64,000 nt of DNA from a bacterium D16-50 (GTDB taxonomy: Bacteria; Bacillota; Clostridia; Lachnospirales; Lachnospiraceae): positions 124,001-188,000 of the forward strand of contig RAZA01000002.1 in the NCBI GenBank assembly GCA_003612485.1. The letters are read 5' to 3'. The notes under the pieces are model-generated. The model had not been told where the DNA came from. It searched no databases and saw nothing but the letters and a program-made list of their open reading frames with translations. Position 1 is the first letter of the stretch. The number at the start of each line of letters is the position of its first letter. Of this stretch, positions 51,585 to 62,364 are shown one piece after another. A program made the translations under genes and the position numbers.

Positions 51585-52322
51585 CTATTCCTTCTTGCCG
51601 TAAACCACCTCATAAACACAATCGTCAATAAACTTATCTAGAAAATCCTGATCTAAATTCACGAACTGATAATTCAGCTTAGCCTTGATATGCTCGAAAC
51701 GCCTGAAATACCATACCTCCTCTGTGTCCGGCAGATTTCCTTCTCCAAGGATCTGCTCGTCAAGTTCTTCGGCATGCAGGCTTTCCCTGCACCATTCCAG
51801 CATAGTGCTGCGAAGCGAGTTTTCGGATTCCGCCTTTTTCTTGAACAGTTTGGCATTTTTCATGGAAACGATGCCCGCCACCCAGAACAAAATGAACACG
51901 GCGGCCATCACGCCATAGGTCAGATAGGCGTTACCGAATTTAACCGGAATGACGCCCATGATTCCCAGCACGATAAACAAGAGCCCAAGGCTTCCCACTG
52001 CTAAGAGGAGCCATGCTGAGGATCTGTTTTCGCTGGCCCTCTCGGCACTGTCCTGATAGAGACGTCCCCCGAAGCCGCCTCTGAGTCCGCCGCCTTCGGG
52101 AGCCAGTCCCTGCTCCCCGGCAGCATCCTGTTCTTTCCCCGGCGTTTGACCCTCCGGTATTTCAGTCTCCGTCCTCAGATCTCTTTCAGCCTTCTCCTTT
52201 TCTGCCATTTCCTGAACAGCCAACTCCTCGAACCGCTCTTTGCTCACAAGTTCACTTCCGCAGTCGGCACAGACTATAAAACCATCCCTATACTCGCTTT
52301 TGCATTTCGGGCACCAAGGCAT
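51585..52322 (-). CDS. Zinc-ribbon membrane protein of unknown function
   Basis: A 245-residue protein with an N-terminal zinc ribbon (WCPKCKSEYRDG...CADCGSEL, two CxxC pairs), a charged linker (Glu/Arg/Gly-rich, about 35-100), two membrane helices (SSAWLLLAVGSLGLLFIVLG, then YLTYGVMAAVFILFWVAGIV) and a cytoplasmic acidic tail. No enzymatic motif is visible. Similar ribbon-plus-membrane proteins are widespread and uncharacterised in Clostridia. GAGG is 8 nt before the ATG; rlmH follows 50 bp downstream and may be cotranscribed. Confidence 0.7.
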   Translation of the reverse strand: MPWCPKCKSEYRDGFIVCADCGSELVSKERFEELAVQEMAEKEKAERDLRTETEIPEGQTPGKEQDAAGEQGLAPEGGGLRGGFGGRLYQDSAERASENRSSAWLLLAVGSLGLLFIVLGIMGVIPVKFGNAYLTYGVMAAVFILFWVAGIVSMKNAKLFKKKAESENSLRSTMLEWCRESLHAEELDEQILGEGNLPDTEEVWYFRRFEHIKAKLNYQFVNLDQDFLDKFIDDCVYEVVYGKKE

Positions 52323-52371
52323 AACCTAATCCTCTTTTCTCTTTGGAATCCAATTGACCGCAGGCAAAATC

Positions 52372-52671
52372 CTATATAGGATAATCCATGCAGGCTCTGT
52401 TGCAGGTGACGCTCCTCACGTACTTCCCCGCCTCCACATGGGCGGGATGGTTCTGGTACGCCGCCAGCGCCTCCTCCGTCTCAAAAGAAGAAATCAACGC
52501 GATATCCCTATTGCTTGAGGCCAGTTCGTTCCTCACCACCCGGATTTCCAGAGCACCGGGCACAAGCTCCCTGATGGGCTCAAGCAGAGCCTTCATTCTT
52601 TCTCCTGCTTCCGTCCTTTCTGCCTCGGAAAGTCCCTCCGCGAAATTCCACAAAACAATATGCCTAACCAT
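52372..52671 (-). CDS. Dabb-family (stress-responsive A/B barrel) protein
   Basis: A 99-residue dimeric alpha/beta-barrel protein, recognised from MVRHIVLWNFAEGLSEAER, IRVVRNELASSNRDIALISSF and the ending YQNHPAHVEAGKYVRSV. Members are small stress proteins or cyclases; bacterial ones mostly have no known role. I start at 52671 (GGAGG 9 nt away) rather than 52698, whose nine extra residues are not in the family. The 151 bp downstream of nfnB before it hold no obvious terminator. Confidence 0.85.
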   Translation of the reverse strand: MVRHIVLWNFAEGLSEAERTEAGERMKALLEPIRELVPGALEIRVVRNELASSNRDIALISSFETEEALAAYQNHPAHVEAGKYVRSVTCNRACMDYPI

Positions 52672-52849
52672 ACCTTTAAGCCTCCGCTGTTTTACCAATG
52701 ATCCGAATCATGTTTTTCGTACCCTGATGTCTTCCCTTAGATGTCTTCCCTCCGTTGTTTGATTTGTGCCGCACCGATTAATCCCCCGGCAGTCCATTCC
52801 CTGCCTTCTCCGGCATTCTATGTCGTGAACTGCTCTGGACCGGATTCGT

Positions 52850-54253
52850 CTACCTGCTTCTGAGATATTCGTCTATGCCCTTGGCAGCAGCCTTGCCGGC
52901 GCCCATGGCCAAGATGACGGTGGCAGCCCCTGTCACTGCATCCCCTCCGGCGTAGACCCCCTCTTTACTGGTCTGGCCGTTTTCCTCTGAAGCCACGATG
53001 CATTTCCATTTGTTGGTCTCCAAGCCCTCCGTAGTGGAAGAGATCAGAGGATTGGGAGATGTGCCAAGGGACATGATCACGGTGTCCAGTTCCATGGTGA
53101 ATTCCGAATCCGGAATCTCCACAGGCCTCCTGCGCCCTGAGGCATCCGGCTCTCCAAGCTCCATCCGGATGCATTTCATCCCGGTGACCCAGCCCTTATC
53201 GTCCGCAAGGATCTCCGTGGGATTGGTCAGAAGGTCAAAGATGATCCCTTCCTCCTTTGCATGATGAACCTCCTCCACTCTGGCGGGAAGCTCCTCCTCG
53301 CTGCGCCGATAGACAATATGCACTTCCGCGCCAAGGCGCAGAGCCGTTCTGGCCGCATCCATGGCCACGTTGCCGCCACCCACCACAGCCACCTTCCTGC
53401 TGCGCATAATCGGCGTGTTGGAATTCTCATCGAATGCTTTCATCAGATTGCTTCTGGTCAGATACTCGTTGGCGGAAAAAACGCCGTTGGAATTCTCCCC
53501 CGGAATCCCCATGAACTTGGGAAGGCCTGCGCCGGAACCGATGAAAACGGCCTGAAAGCCCTCCTCCTGAATCAGCTCATCGATGGTGACGGATTTTCCC
53601 ACCACCACATTGGTCTCGATCTGCACACCAAGGGACTTAACGTTCTCGATCTCCTCCGAAACCACTGCCTTTTTAGGCAGACGGAATTCCGGAATTCCGT
53701 ATACCAGCACTCCGCCCGGCTCATGGAGAGCCTCAAAGATGGTCACATCATAGCCCATCTTCGCCAGATCCCCCGCGCATGTAAGACCCGCAGGACCGGA
53801 ACCGATGACGGCAACCTTCTTTCCGTTTTTCTCGGCCGCCCCGGCAGGCTTGATCCCCTTCTCTCTGGCCCAGTCGGCCACGAAGCGTTCCAGCTTCCCG
53901 ATGGAGATGGGATCTCCCTTAATGCCCCGGATGCATTTTCCCTCACATTGACTCTCCTGAGGGCATACCCGTCCGCAGACAGCCGGAAGCGCGCTGGCCT
54001 CACTGATGACCTGATACGCCGCCTCTATGTCCCCCTCCTTCACCTTGTCGATGAATCCGGGAATATCGATTGCCACGGGACACCCTTTCACACATTGGGC
54101 GTTCTTGCAGCCTATGCATCTTGCAGCCTCGGCCTGAGCCTCCTCCTGATTATATCCAAGACATACTTCCTCGAAATTGGCAGCACGCTCCGCCGCATCC
54201 TGCTCCCTCACCGGAACCTTTTTCAATACATCCATATTCTGTCTATCCTCCAT
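52850..54253 (-). CDS. nfnB: NADH-dependent reduced ferredoxin:NADP+ oxidoreductase, subunit B (NfnB; glutamate synthase small-chain-like)
   Basis: A 467-residue flavoprotein of the GltD/NfnB family. The N-terminal part has eight cysteines for two [4Fe-4S] clusters (CIGCKNAQCVKGCP and CGRVCPQESQCEGKC). FAD binding is in VAVIGSGPAGLTCAGDLAKM and NADP binding in VAVVGGGNVAMDAARTALRL. It is annotated in many genomes as glutamate synthase small chain, but the adjacent NfnA gene and the lack of a GltB large subunit make NfnB the better call. The complex couples reduced ferredoxin, NADH and NADP+ by electron bifurcation/confurcation. AGGA is 5 nt before the ATG. Confidence 0.9.
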   Translation of the reverse strand: MEDRQNMDVLKKVPVREQDAAERAANFEEVCLGYNQEEAQAEAARCIGCKNAQCVKGCPVAIDIPGFIDKVKEGDIEAAYQVISEASALPAVCGRVCPQESQCEGKCIRGIKGDPISIGKLERFVADWAREKGIKPAGAAEKNGKKVAVIGSGPAGLTCAGDLAKMGYDVTIFEALHEPGGVLVYGIPEFRLPKKAVVSEEIENVKSLGVQIETNVVVGKSVTIDELIQEEGFQAVFIGSGAGLPKFMGIPGENSNGVFSANEYLTRSNLMKAFDENSNTPIMRSRKVAVVGGGNVAMDAARTALRLGAEVHIVYRRSEEELPARVEEVHHAKEEGIIFDLLTNPTEILADDKGWVTGMKCIRMELGEPDASGRRRPVEIPDSEFTMELDTVIMSLGTSPNPLISSTTEGLETNKWKCIVASEENGQTSKEGVYAGGDAVTGAATVILAMGAGKAAAKGIDEYLRSR

Positions 54254-54335
54254 ACTCTTCCTACGCCGCCCGTCACTTCTCTGGGCTTTCTATGCCATCC
54301 GCCGTTTTCAGGCCTTCTCACAGATATGCAAGCTC

Positions 54336-55217
54336 TCAATCCGAGCAGTTTCCGCAGCCGCCGTGATGCGTATCCCCCTCCTGCAGACGCAGCATGGCCC
54401 TGCCCTCCTGAGTCTTATAGATCAGCTGACGCCTCATAGCCTCGTCGAAATTCACCTTATGTCCGTCGAACTCCGGCCCGTCCACGCAGGCGAACTTTAC
54501 TTTTTCGTCCACGGTCACGCGGCAGGCGCCGCACATGCCCGTTCCGTCCACCATAATGGGGTTCAGGCTCACCACAGTGGGGATACCCAGTTCCTTTGTC
54601 AGCAGGCAGACGAACTTCATCATGATCATGGGCCCTATGGCGATACATACATCATATTCCTTGCCCTCCGCCACCAGATCCTTGATGGTCTGTGTCACCA
54701 TGCCGCTTCTTCCGTAGGAACCGTCGTCGGTGGTTATGTAGAGATTTCCCGCCACCGCCTCCATCTCCTTTTCCAGAATCAGCAGCTCCTTCGTCTTGCT
54801 GCCTACAATCACATCCGCATTGACGCCCCTCTCGTGAAGCCATTTCACCTGAGGGTACACGGGCGCCGTGCCCACGCCTCCTGCAACAAACAATATCCTT
54901 TTCTTCCTAAGCTCCTCCGGCGACTCCTTCACCAGCTCCGAAGCACATCCCAGAGGGCCCACGAAATCATGAAAGGCATCTCCCTCCGCCATCTCTGCCA
55001 TTTTGCTGGAAGCGGCACCCACACATTGAAAAACAATGGTCACAAGCCCCTTTTCTCTATCATAGTCACAGATAGTCAAGGGAATCCTCTCCCCCTCCCC
55101 GTCCATGCGCACGATTACGAACTGTCCGGGCTGACACGCCTTGGCAACCCTTGCCGCCTCCACGTCCATAAGATAAATGTTCGTGGTCAGCTCCCGTTTC
55201 TTAACAATCTTATACAT
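54336..55217 (-). CDS. nfnA: NfnA subunit (ferredoxin-NADP+ reductase-like, sulfide/dihydroorotate dehydrogenase-like FAD/NAD protein)
   Basis: A 293-residue subunit with a ferredoxin-reductase beta-barrel (FAD; RIPLTICDYD), NAD-binding core (LFVAGGVGTAPVYPQVKWL) and a C-terminal [2Fe-2S] region GMCGACRVTVDEKVKFACVD typical of PyrK/NfnA proteins. It forms the NAD(H) half of NfnAB. I start at the ATG at 55217 (MYKIVKKREL; GAGG 6 nt upstream), as the 21 residues before it are not conserved. It is the upstream gene of the pair (nfnB 82 bp on). The last residues GGCGNCSD are an additional Cys pair seen in clostridial members. Confidence 0.9.
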   Translation of the reverse strand: MYKIVKKRELTTNIYLMDVEAARVAKACQPGQFVIVRMDGEGERIPLTICDYDREKGLVTIVFQCVGAASSKMAEMAEGDAFHDFVGPLGCASELVKESPEELRKKRILFVAGGVGTAPVYPQVKWLHERGVNADVIVGSKTKELLILEKEMEAVAGNLYITTDDGSYGRSGMVTQTIKDLVAEGKEYDVCIAIGPMIMMKFVCLLTKELGIPTVVSLNPIMVDGTGMCGACRVTVDEKVKFACVDGPEFDGHKVNFDEAMRRQLIYKTQEGRAMLRLQEGDTHHGGCGNCSD

Positions 55218-55281
55218 AATCCACCTCTCCGCTTCTCCCCTCCGGGGAAATCCTATTTTACTCCATGCCGCCAAGGCCAAG

Positions 55282-56805
55282 CTATTCCTCTTCCGTCTCG
55301 GCCGATTCCTCTTCGGTATCTATGGCAACCAAAACTGCATTGTCATATGCGTCCTGCTGAAGCTTGAACCGCTCTCTGGTATGTACGTTCACAGCGTAAT
55401 TGCTGCCGGTTCTGACAGTGCTTCCGTCTGTGGAGCTCAGCACCTCCGCTACCACATAGAAAAAGCCCTCTTCATTGATATTTGTCACATACTGGTACAT
55501 ATATTGATACTTATTGTCGGATTCATCATAACGCCCTGATCCATCGATGATTTTGCCCGTGGACACCACGTATTCCACCACGGAATCCACTGCCTGCGCA
55601 GGGGTGAAGTCCGTATCCATCACAAGCTCGTAGTTTCGCTCAGTGATATTTCCTGTCACCCCGTCCACCACTCTGGCAAATTTGAAGGTAGACTTGCCCA
55701 GCGGCATATGGATCGGTCCCGAATAGATCAAGGACAAATACGTGGGATCGCTGCCGTCCGTGGTATAATACACATTGTCCTCCGGATCCACCACCTCTAT
55801 GTCTATGGGATACACATACCGACCGCTTAAAGCGTTCACTTCCGGCGCCAATATCTCATCATTCTCGATATGGTATTCCTTGGAAATCACACTGCTTGAG
55901 ACGCCGTTTTCATTTACGAAATACGCTTTAATGACATAATCCCCGTTTTCCAGAATGATGGGCGCGGTATACTGGGCGCTGTTTTCCGTAGGCTCCGTTC
56001 CGTCCATGGTATAATAAATCTTTCCCGTGCCTATCACCGTCAGCTTCAAAGGCTGGATGCTTGTATAATATCCCTCCTTGACGCTGAACTCCGGCTCTCT
56101 GGCAATATATCCCTGATAGGTGGACAGCAGCGTCTCGTTCTTACTGTCCAGCAGAAGATCGTTGATAGTCTGGTAATCGCCTCTGGCCCTATATATTGCA
56201 ATGAGTTTACTGTAGGCGCTGTCCAGCTCCTCAATGGTGGCGTTCTTGTTCTTGATGATCTCCCGCATAAGATACTCATACTCCACCTTATTGTTCTTCA
56301 TCAGATAGACCTCGGCAAGCTCAAATGTAAGCTGGACATTGCCCGCATCTAATTCCAGCGCCCGGTTATAATATGCTATAGCCCTGTCATATTTCCCTGC
56401 CGTCACATATTGCGCCGCCTTGTTTACCAGATATTCTTCCGAATTGTAATTGTATGCCGCCCAGACCGCCATGCCTGCAGCCAGAAGGATCAAAACCCCT
56501 GTCACAAGCAGGAATATCAGCAGATAACGGCCCTTCTTGCGCCGAGGCCTCCCCTGCCCCTCCGTGTCCTCCGGCTCCTCATCATACTCCTGACCGGATT
56601 CCTCCCAGAGCCCTCCATCGTCCTCTTCTTCATAAGGCTCCTCATGAAAGTCCTCATCCAGATCCTCAAGGATGCCGTTCATGGTAAGCTCCAGACTCCG
56701 CTCCAGCTCAGGTTCAAAATCCGGCACGATATGAATGTCTTCACCGCAATGCTCGCAGTAAAGCTTCCCCTCGGCCATTTCCTCTCCACAATTGGGACAT
56801 TTCAT
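55282..56805 (-). CDS. Zinc-ribbon/TPR membrane protein with chitobiase-like C-terminal domains
   Basis: A 507-residue single-pass protein: zinc ribbon MKCPNCGEEM...YCEHCG (1-20), acidic linker, one membrane helix (LLIFLLVTGVLILLAAGMAV), a TPR-like segment (AGKYDRAIAYYNRALELDAG), then two CHB_HEX_C_1-type beta domains marked by IYYTMDGTEPTENSAQY and VYYTTDGSDPTYLSLIY. The topology puts the ribbon inside and the beta domains outside. The repeated YYT-x-DG-x-[ED]PT motif occurs in many surface proteins of this order; function is unknown. I start at ATG 56805, since the GTG three codons earlier is 1 nt from GAGG. Confidence 0.78.
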   Translation of the reverse strand: MKCPNCGEEMAEGKLYCEHCGEDIHIVPDFEPELERSLELTMNGILEDLDEDFHEEPYEEEDDGGLWEESGQEYDEEPEDTEGQGRPRRKKGRYLLIFLLVTGVLILLAAGMAVWAAYNYNSEEYLVNKAAQYVTAGKYDRAIAYYNRALELDAGNVQLTFELAEVYLMKNNKVEYEYLMREIIKNKNATIEELDSAYSKLIAIYRARGDYQTINDLLLDSKNETLLSTYQGYIAREPEFSVKEGYYTSIQPLKLTVIGTGKIYYTMDGTEPTENSAQYTAPIILENGDYVIKAYFVNENGVSSSVISKEYHIENDEILAPEVNALSGRYVYPIDIEVVDPEDNVYYTTDGSDPTYLSLIYSGPIHMPLGKSTFKFARVVDGVTGNITERNYELVMDTDFTPAQAVDSVVEYVVSTGKIIDGSGRYDESDNKYQYMYQYVTNINEEGFFYVVAEVLSSTDGSTVRTGSNYAVNVHTRERFKLQQDAYDNAVLVAIDTEEESAETEEE

Positions 56806-56822
56806 ACCCGTCACACCTCGCT

Positions 56823-58493
56823 TTAGAACAAGCCGGTAATTGTGCCATTTTCATCCACATCAATATTATATGCCGCCGGTTTTTTGGACAGTGCAGGCAT
56901 AGTCAGCACGTCCCCGGTCAATGCCACCACGAACCCTGCCCCGGCAGAGACATACACCTCCCTGACAGTGAGTTCAAATCCCTCCGGCCGTCCCAGCTTC
57001 TTAGGATCGTCGGAGAGGGAGTACTGATTCTTTGCCATGCAGACTGGCAGCCGTCCGAATCCCAGCTCCTCCAGCTTCTGGAGCTGTCTTTGGGCAGCGG
57101 CGGAAAAGCTGACGCTTCCTGCGCCGTAGATCTCTTCCGCAACAGTCTTGATCTTTTCCTTCAGGGGAAGGTCATCCCCATAGAGCATACTGAAACGGCT
57201 CTCCTTCTTTTCCAGCGTCTCCAGCACCTTTTCCGCCAGAGCAACGCCTCCCTGGCCTCCCTTGGCCCATACCTCGGACAAGGCGAACTCACAGCCCCTC
57301 TCCTGACAGAAGTTTCTCACGAAGTCCACTTCTGCTTCCGTATCCGTAGTAAAGGAGTTCAAGGTTACAACCACAGGCACACCGTATTTTTGCAGATTTT
57401 CAATATGCTTCTCTAAATTTGCGATACCCTTCTCCAGAGCCTTCAAATCTTCAGTCTCCAGATCCGTCTTTGCCACGCCTCCATTGTACTTCAGCGCCCG
57501 CACCGTGGCCACCAAAACTACCGCATCCGGCACAAGGCCTGCCATGCGGCACTTGATATCAAAGAACTTCTCAGCACCCAGATCTGCCCCGAAGCCGGCC
57601 TCTGTAATACAGTAGTCGGCCATCTTCAAGGCGGCTGTAGTAGCCCGCACCGAATTGCATCCGTGAGCGATATTGGCAAAGGGGCCTCCATGCACCAGCG
57701 CAGGCGTATGTTCCAGAGTCTGAATCAGATTCGGCTTTATGGCATCCTTCAGCAGGGCCGCCATGGCCCCCACCGCCTGAAGCTCCCCGGCCGTCACCGG
57801 CTCCCCGGCATAATTATATGCCACAATGATCCTGCTGAGCCGTTCCTTCAGATCCTTCATGTCCTCGGCCAGACAAAGTATTGCCATGATCTCGCTGGCT
57901 ACGGTTATTACGAAATGATCTTCTCTTACAAAGCCGTCCGCCTTGCTCCCAAGTCCCACTACGATATTGCGCAAGGCTCTATCGTTCATATCCATACACC
58001 GCTTCCAAACAATCTGCCTGCTGTCGATCTGAAGCTCATTTCCCTGATGGATATGGTTGTCCAGCAGCGCTGCCAGCAGGTTGTTGGCGGCGGTAACAGC
58101 ATGAAAATCCCCTGTAAAATGCAGGTTCAGCTCCTCCATTGGCACCACCTGAGAATAGCCGCCTCCTGCAGCGCCGCCCTTGATGCCGAAGCATGGTCCC
58201 AAAGACGGCTCTCTCAACGCGATAACGGCCTTCTTCCCCAGTATCCCCAACGCTTGTCCCAGTCCGATGCTGGTGGTGGTCTTCCCCTCTCCTGCAGGGG
58301 TGGGATTGATGGCTGTCACGAGAACCAGCTTGCCGTCCGCCCTATCCTTGATGCTGTCCAAAAACTCCTCTGAGAGCTTGGCCTTATATTTCCCATAAAG
58401 CTCAAGACCCTCCTCCGGAATTCCGATCCTCTCAGCAACCTTGGCGATGGGTTCCATCACCGCTTCCTGTGCGATCTGAATATCTGTTCTCAT
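56823..58493 (-). CDS. fhs: Formate--tetrahydrofolate ligase
   Basis: This forms 10-formyl-THF from formate, THF and ATP, feeding purine synthesis and, in acetogens, the methyl branch of the Wood-Ljungdahl pathway. The 556-residue protein has the P-loop [19 protein letters not shown] (about 65-83), [20 protein letters not shown] and [18 protein letters not shown], and [19 protein letters not shown]. Length is typical. GGAGG is 6 nt before the ATG. No folD, fchA or acs genes lie nearby, so it does not by itself point to acetogenesis. Confidence 0.97.
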   Translation of the reverse strand: MRTDIQIAQEAVMEPIAKVAERIGIPEEGLELYGKYKAKLSEEFLDSIKDRADGKLVLVTAINPTPAGEGKTTTSIGLGQALGILGKKAVIALREPSLGPCFGIKGGAAGGGYSQVVPMEELNLHFTGDFHAVTAANNLLAALLDNHIHQGNELQIDSRQIVWKRCMDMNDRALRNIVVGLGSKADGFVREDHFVITVASEIMAILCLAEDMKDLKERLSRIIVAYNYAGEPVTAGELQAVGAMAALLKDAIKPNLIQTLEHTPALVHGGPFANIAHGCNSVRATTAALKMADYCITEAGFGADLGAEKFFDIKCRMAGLVPDAVVLVATVRALKYNGGVAKTDLETEDLKALEKGIANLEKHIENLQKYGVPVVVTLNSFTTDTEAEVDFVRNFCQERGCEFALSEVWAKGGQGGVALAEKVLETLEKKESRFSMLYGDDLPLKEKIKTVAEEIYGAGSVSFSAAAQRQLQKLEELGFGRLPVCMAKNQYSLSDDPKKLGRPEGFELTVREVYVSAGAGFVVALTGDVLTMPALSKKPAAYNIDVDENGTITGLF

Positions 58494-58599
58494 GGCTTAC
58501 CTCCCTCTGTCCGCTTTGCCGGACATCGTCCATTTTTTCCATTTTTATCAAAAAGACTGTTGCATCCCTTTTGCGCCGAATGGCAGCGGACGCTATCCT

Positions 58600-61347
58600 T
58601 TACAGAACCTCCTCCAACAGTTCCTCGAATTGCTCCGGGCTCATGAGTATCTTTCTCGGCTTGGTGCCCTCTTCCTCGCCCACTACGCCGTACCGGCAGA
58701 GCTGGTCCATGATTCTGGCCGCTCTGTTGAACCCTATCTGGAGCGCCCTCTGCAGCATGCCGATGGAAGCCTTGTCCTTGTCAATAATAAGCCGCGCCGC
58801 TCTCTCAAACAGCTCGTCCACATCGTTTCCTCCTCCGGACTCTCCGCCGCCTGCGCCGGTGCTCCCTATATTCTTGATCTTCTCCTCGATATCCTCGGCA
58901 TAAGTGTTGCCCAGCGCCTGATTCTTCAGGAAGTCCACCACATCGGAAACCTCGCCGTCGGACACAAACGCCCCCTGAATTCTGGCCGGCTTCGGATAGC
59001 CCTGAGGATAAAAAAGCATATCTCCCTTACCCAGCAGCTTCTCCGCTCCCACCATGTCCAGAATCGTGCGGGAATCAACGCCGCTGGACACGGCGAAGGC
59101 CGCCCTGCTGGGCATATTCGCCTTGATCAGCCCCGTGATAACGTCCACGCTGGGCCGCTGGGTAGCGATAATCAGATGGATGCCGCAGGCTCTGGCAAGC
59201 TGGGCCAGACGGCAGATGGACTCCTCCACCTCTCCGGGACACACCATCATCAGATCTGCAAGCTCGTCCACGATAATGACGATCTGGGGCAGTCTTCTGG
59301 GCGCATTTTCCTCCCCCTTCTCCTGCATGGCCGCTACCTTCTTATTATAGCCCGCCAGATCCCTCACATTAAAGTCCGCAAATTTCTTATATCTGTCCTC
59401 CATCTCCGCAACGCCCCAATGAAGCGCGGCAGAAGCCTTCTTGGGATCCGTCACCACCGGAATCAAAAGATGGGGAATCCCGTTATAGATGCTCAGCTCC
59501 ACTACCTTCGGATCCACCATAATCAGCTTGACGTCATCCGGATGGGCTTTGTAGAGAATGCTCATGATCAGAGTGTTGATACATACTGATTTTCCCGATC
59601 CGGTGGCGCCTGCAATCAGCATATGCGGCATCTTGGCAATGTCCGAAACCACAACCTTGCCGGCGATATCCTTTCCCACGGCAAAGGCTATCTTGGAAGC
59701 AAAATCCCGGAATTCCTTCGCCTCCAGCAGATCCCGAAGCATTACGGGAATGCTCTCTTTGTTGGGCACTTCGATTCCCACCGCCGCTTTTCCGGGGATG
59801 GGCGCCTCGATACGAATGTCCGTAGCCGCCAGATTCAGCTTTATGTCATCCGCTAATCCCACGATCTTGGAAACTTTCACGCCCTGCTCCGGCTGCAGCT
59901 CATAGCGGGTGATGCTGGGGCCTTGACTGATGTCCGTCACAGTGACCCTTACCCCGAAAGTGGCCAAAGTCTGCTGGAGACGCACCGCGGTCTCCTTCAA
60001 CTCCCTCTCGGAATCCCCGGTGGCGGCAGTGCCCTTGTGCAGCAGCGCAAGGGGCGGGAAGCTGTAAGGCTTGGGCTCTCTGGGGCCTGCCTGTACAGAT
60101 CCGCTCTCCATTTTTGCGGCAGAAGCTGCACCCTCCGGCTGTGCCTTCGGTTTCTCCAGTGCCGGCTGCATCCGCTCTTGTGCGGGTTCGGCCTCCTCCA
60201 TTTTGTTTTCTTTATGTATTCTTATGGAAGGCTGTGGGTCCTCCTCCGGAGCCTTCAGCTCTCTCATGCCCCTTTCCTCAGGGCTCTTTTGCGGCATCAA
60301 TTCCTCCTCAATCGGAGCCGTCTGTCCAGTTCCCCCTGACGGGAATCTGTGGAATTCCACGGGAGGAAGATCCTCCGGGAGGTCGCTCTGCGCCGTCTCC
60401 TGTGGCCCATAAGAATCCCAGATCTCTTCCTCCTCGAAAGCCTCCTGCCCCTCTTCCTCCTGAGACAATATAATCTCATGGATATCGTCCCGTCTGGGCG
60501 CCGCTTCCTCCGGTCTGGACAGCGCCGTGTCAAGCATGACGCCGGAAACCTTCCGCTCCATCCGAAGAATCTTTTCGTTCTCCTTCTCCTCCGCCCTCAG
60601 ACGTCGCTCTTCCTCTCTTCTGGCGTGCTCCTCCTCTTTTCTGGCCCGGCGTTCTTCCTGCTCCTCATGCCGTATTCTGGCCTGCTCCCGCCGTCTGGCG
60701 GCATCCTCTCTGGACAGCTCCCGCATGCGGCTGCCCCCTTTTTTCATACTGTTTATCAAGGATTTTTCCGTAAGCAGTATCAGACAGACCACGCAGCAGA
60801 GAAACACCACCAGCACCGTACCCACGACCCCCAGATAATGCCGGAGGAAAAAGCTGACGCTGCCCGCCAGTATTCCGCCTCCTGCCTTATCCTCCCGACA
60901 GTCCTCGTATAAAATTGCCAGACTATAGTCCGCCATGCCCTCATTGGCATGCAGCAGGTCGCAGACGATCCCTATCATAAAGAAAAGCACGATCCCTGCC
61001 ACCACTTTCCGCACCACGTTTGGGTTGCCTTCATTGGCAAACCAGAACGCCACGGCCAGAAAAACCAATATGGGCACCACATAGGCAGTCAGCCCGAACA
61101 CTCCGAACAGAACTCCGCTGACGGCGTCTCCTCCAGGCCCGATCAGCCCGAAATTGCAGAAAAACAGCAGCACCATAGCGGCAAACAGCACAATCAGCCC
61201 TATCTCATGAAATAGGGCTCCATCCTGTGCCGACCGGATAGGAGCCGCCTTCTTGCTCCGGGCGGAGGACTTCGTTTTTTTGGTTCCGCTGCTCTTGGCA
61301 GTCCTCTTATTCCCTGATGATGTTTTTCTTCCACTGGAAGCAGCCAT
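58600..61347 (-). CDS. ftsK: DNA translocase FtsK/SpoIIIE
   Basis: A hexameric DNA pump for chromosome clearance at division or sporulation septa. The 915-residue protein has a basic Ser/Lys-rich N-terminus, four membrane helices (about 45-190), a charged linker with coiled-coil character (Arg/Glu-rich, about 195-430), and the motor domain with Walker [13 protein letters not shown] and Walker [17 protein letters not shown]-terminal gamma winged helix follows ([20 protein letters not shown]) that reads KOPS/SRS sites. FtsK versus SpoIIIE cannot be told from sequence alone. The ATG at 61347 is preferred (AGG 9 nt upstream); the frame opens five codons earlier at a GTG. Confidence 0.95.
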   Translation of the reverse strand: MAASSGRKTSSGNKRTAKSSGTKKTKSSARSKKAAPIRSAQDGALFHEIGLIVLFAAMVLLFFCNFGLIGPGGDAVSGVLFGVFGLTAYVVPILVFLAVAFWFANEGNPNVVRKVVAGIVLFFMIGIVCDLLHANEGMADYSLAILYEDCREDKAGGGILAGSVSFFLRHYLGVVGTVLVVFLCCVVCLILLTEKSLINSMKKGGSRMRELSREDAARRREQARIRHEEQEERRARKEEEHARREEERRLRAEEKENEKILRMERKVSGVMLDTALSRPEEAAPRRDDIHEIILSQEEEGQEAFEEEEIWDSYGPQETAQSDLPEDLPPVEFHRFPSGGTGQTAPIEEELMPQKSPEERGMRELKAPEEDPQPSIRIHKENKMEEAEPAQERMQPALEKPKAQPEGAASAAKMESGSVQAGPREPKPYSFPPLALLHKGTAATGDSERELKETAVRLQQTLATFGVRVTVTDISQGPSITRYELQPEQGVKVSKIVGLADDIKLNLAATDIRIEAPIPGKAAVGIEVPNKESIPVMLRDLLEAKEFRDFASKIAFAVGKDIAGKVVVSDIAKMPHMLIAGATGSGKSVCINTLIMSILYKAHPDDVKLIMVDPKVVELSIYNGIPHLLIPVVTDPKKASAALHWGVAEMEDRYKKFADFNVRDLAGYNKKVAAMQEKGEENAPRRLPQIVIIVDELADLMMVCPGEVEESICRLAQLARACGIHLIIATQRPSVDVITGLIKANMPSRAAFAVSSGVDSRTILDMVGAEKLLGKGDMLFYPQGYPKPARIQGAFVSDGEVSDVVDFLKNQALGNTYAEDIEEKIKNIGSTGAGGGESGGGNDVDELFERAARLIIDKDKASIGMLQRALQIGFNRAARIMDQLCRYGVVGEEEGTKPRKILMSPEQFEELLEEVL

Positions 61348-61437
61348 CACACATAACCTCACTTCACATGTTCCTAAAAATATACCAGCGATTTTTCAAT
61401 TATAACACCTTTCCGGCAACTTGTCACCCACATTATT

Positions 61438-62163
61438 TCAATCCCGTCCTTCAAAGCCTCCCGTCTCATTTTCTCTGATCATCTCATGCAGTCTGGCAAT
61501 GGCCTTGTCTATGCCGCCCACCTCGTCGATGATGCCATGCTTCACCGCATCCTCACCCACCAGTATAGTGCCCACATCTTTCGTCAGGACCCCCGTCTCC
61601 ATCATCATCTCCTCCAGAGCGCTTTTGTCCACTCTGCAATGGCTGCATACGAATCCCGTAATTCTATCTTGTATTAGTTTAAAATAATCAAATGTCTGCC
61701 GAACGCCGATCACCATGCCGTTCATGCGAACCGGATGAATCACCATGGTTCCTGTGGGCACAATAAAAGAATAGTCTGTGCTCACCGCTATGGGAACGCC
61801 GATGGAATGACTGCCCCCCAGAACCAGAGATACCGTTGGCTTGCTCAGCGACGCCAGCATCTCAGCGATGGCCAGCCCTGCCTCCACATCCCCTCCCATA
61901 GTGTTCAAAAGCACCAATACGCCCTTGATGTCCCTGCTGTCCTCTATGGCCGCCAGACTGGGCAGGATGTGCTCATATTTAGTGGTCTTGGAATTGTTGG
62001 ATAGATTGTCATGTCCTTCGATTTCTCCGATGATGGAGATCAAATGTATATTTTCCAGCTTGCCGTTCTCATCCAGAGTCGCCTGCCCCGTCTCCTTGAT
62101 TCTTTCGTCCCTATGCTGTTCTTTCTCCCTGTCCTCTTTCTTTTCGTCTTCCTGCTGTGCCAT
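61438..62163 (-). CDS. tepA: ClpP-like serine protease, translocation-enhancing protein TepA
   Basis: A 241-residue ClpP/crotonase-fold protease. After an acidic N-terminus (QQEDEKKEDREKEQHRDERI) the core has the catalytic Ser in VLGGSHSIGVPIAVSTDYSF and His in TGTMVIHPVRMNG, with LLNTMGGDVEAGLAIAEML as the oxyanion strand. TepA stimulates protein export and degrades signal peptides in Bacillus. I start at the ATG at 62163, because AGGAGGAG lies 3-8 nt upstream; the frame extends 31 codons earlier without support. It precedes ftsK by 90 bp on the same strand; the two are neighbours in many Firmicutes. Confidence 0.88.
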   Translation of the reverse strand: MAQQEDEKKEDREKEQHRDERIKETGQATLDENGKLENIHLISIIGEIEGHDNLSNNSKTTKYEHILPSLAAIEDSRDIKGVLVLLNTMGGDVEAGLAIAEMLASLSKPTVSLVLGGSHSIGVPIAVSTDYSFIVPTGTMVIHPVRMNGMVIGVRQTFDYFKLIQDRITGFVCSHCRVDKSALEEMMMETGVLTKDVGTILVGEDAVKHGIIDEVGGIDKAIARLHEMIRENETGGFEGRD

Positions 62164-62290
62164 GCTCTCCTCCTTTTCCGGCTCCCCGCGCCCTTCCACA
62201 GATGTTTTGCGCCCGCGCCGCGTCAGCCGTATGCTGTACTCATGTTGAATCCGCATCTTCTGAATTCTGTATCAGCATCTCCATTTCGGA

Positions 62291-62325
62291 CAAAAAAATA
62301 CATTGCAGCCTATATGGCTGCAATG
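62291..62325 (-). terminator. Strong intrinsic terminator after the membrane protein gene
   Basis: Perfect 10-bp stem CATTGCAGCC (62301-62310)/GGCTGCAATG (62316-62325), 5-nt loop, then TATTTTTTTG on the minus strand. It separates the upstream gene from tepA. Confidence 0.92.
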
Positions 62326-62364
62326 CACAACAGCAATTATGATTCGGTTCAAATATCACATGGT

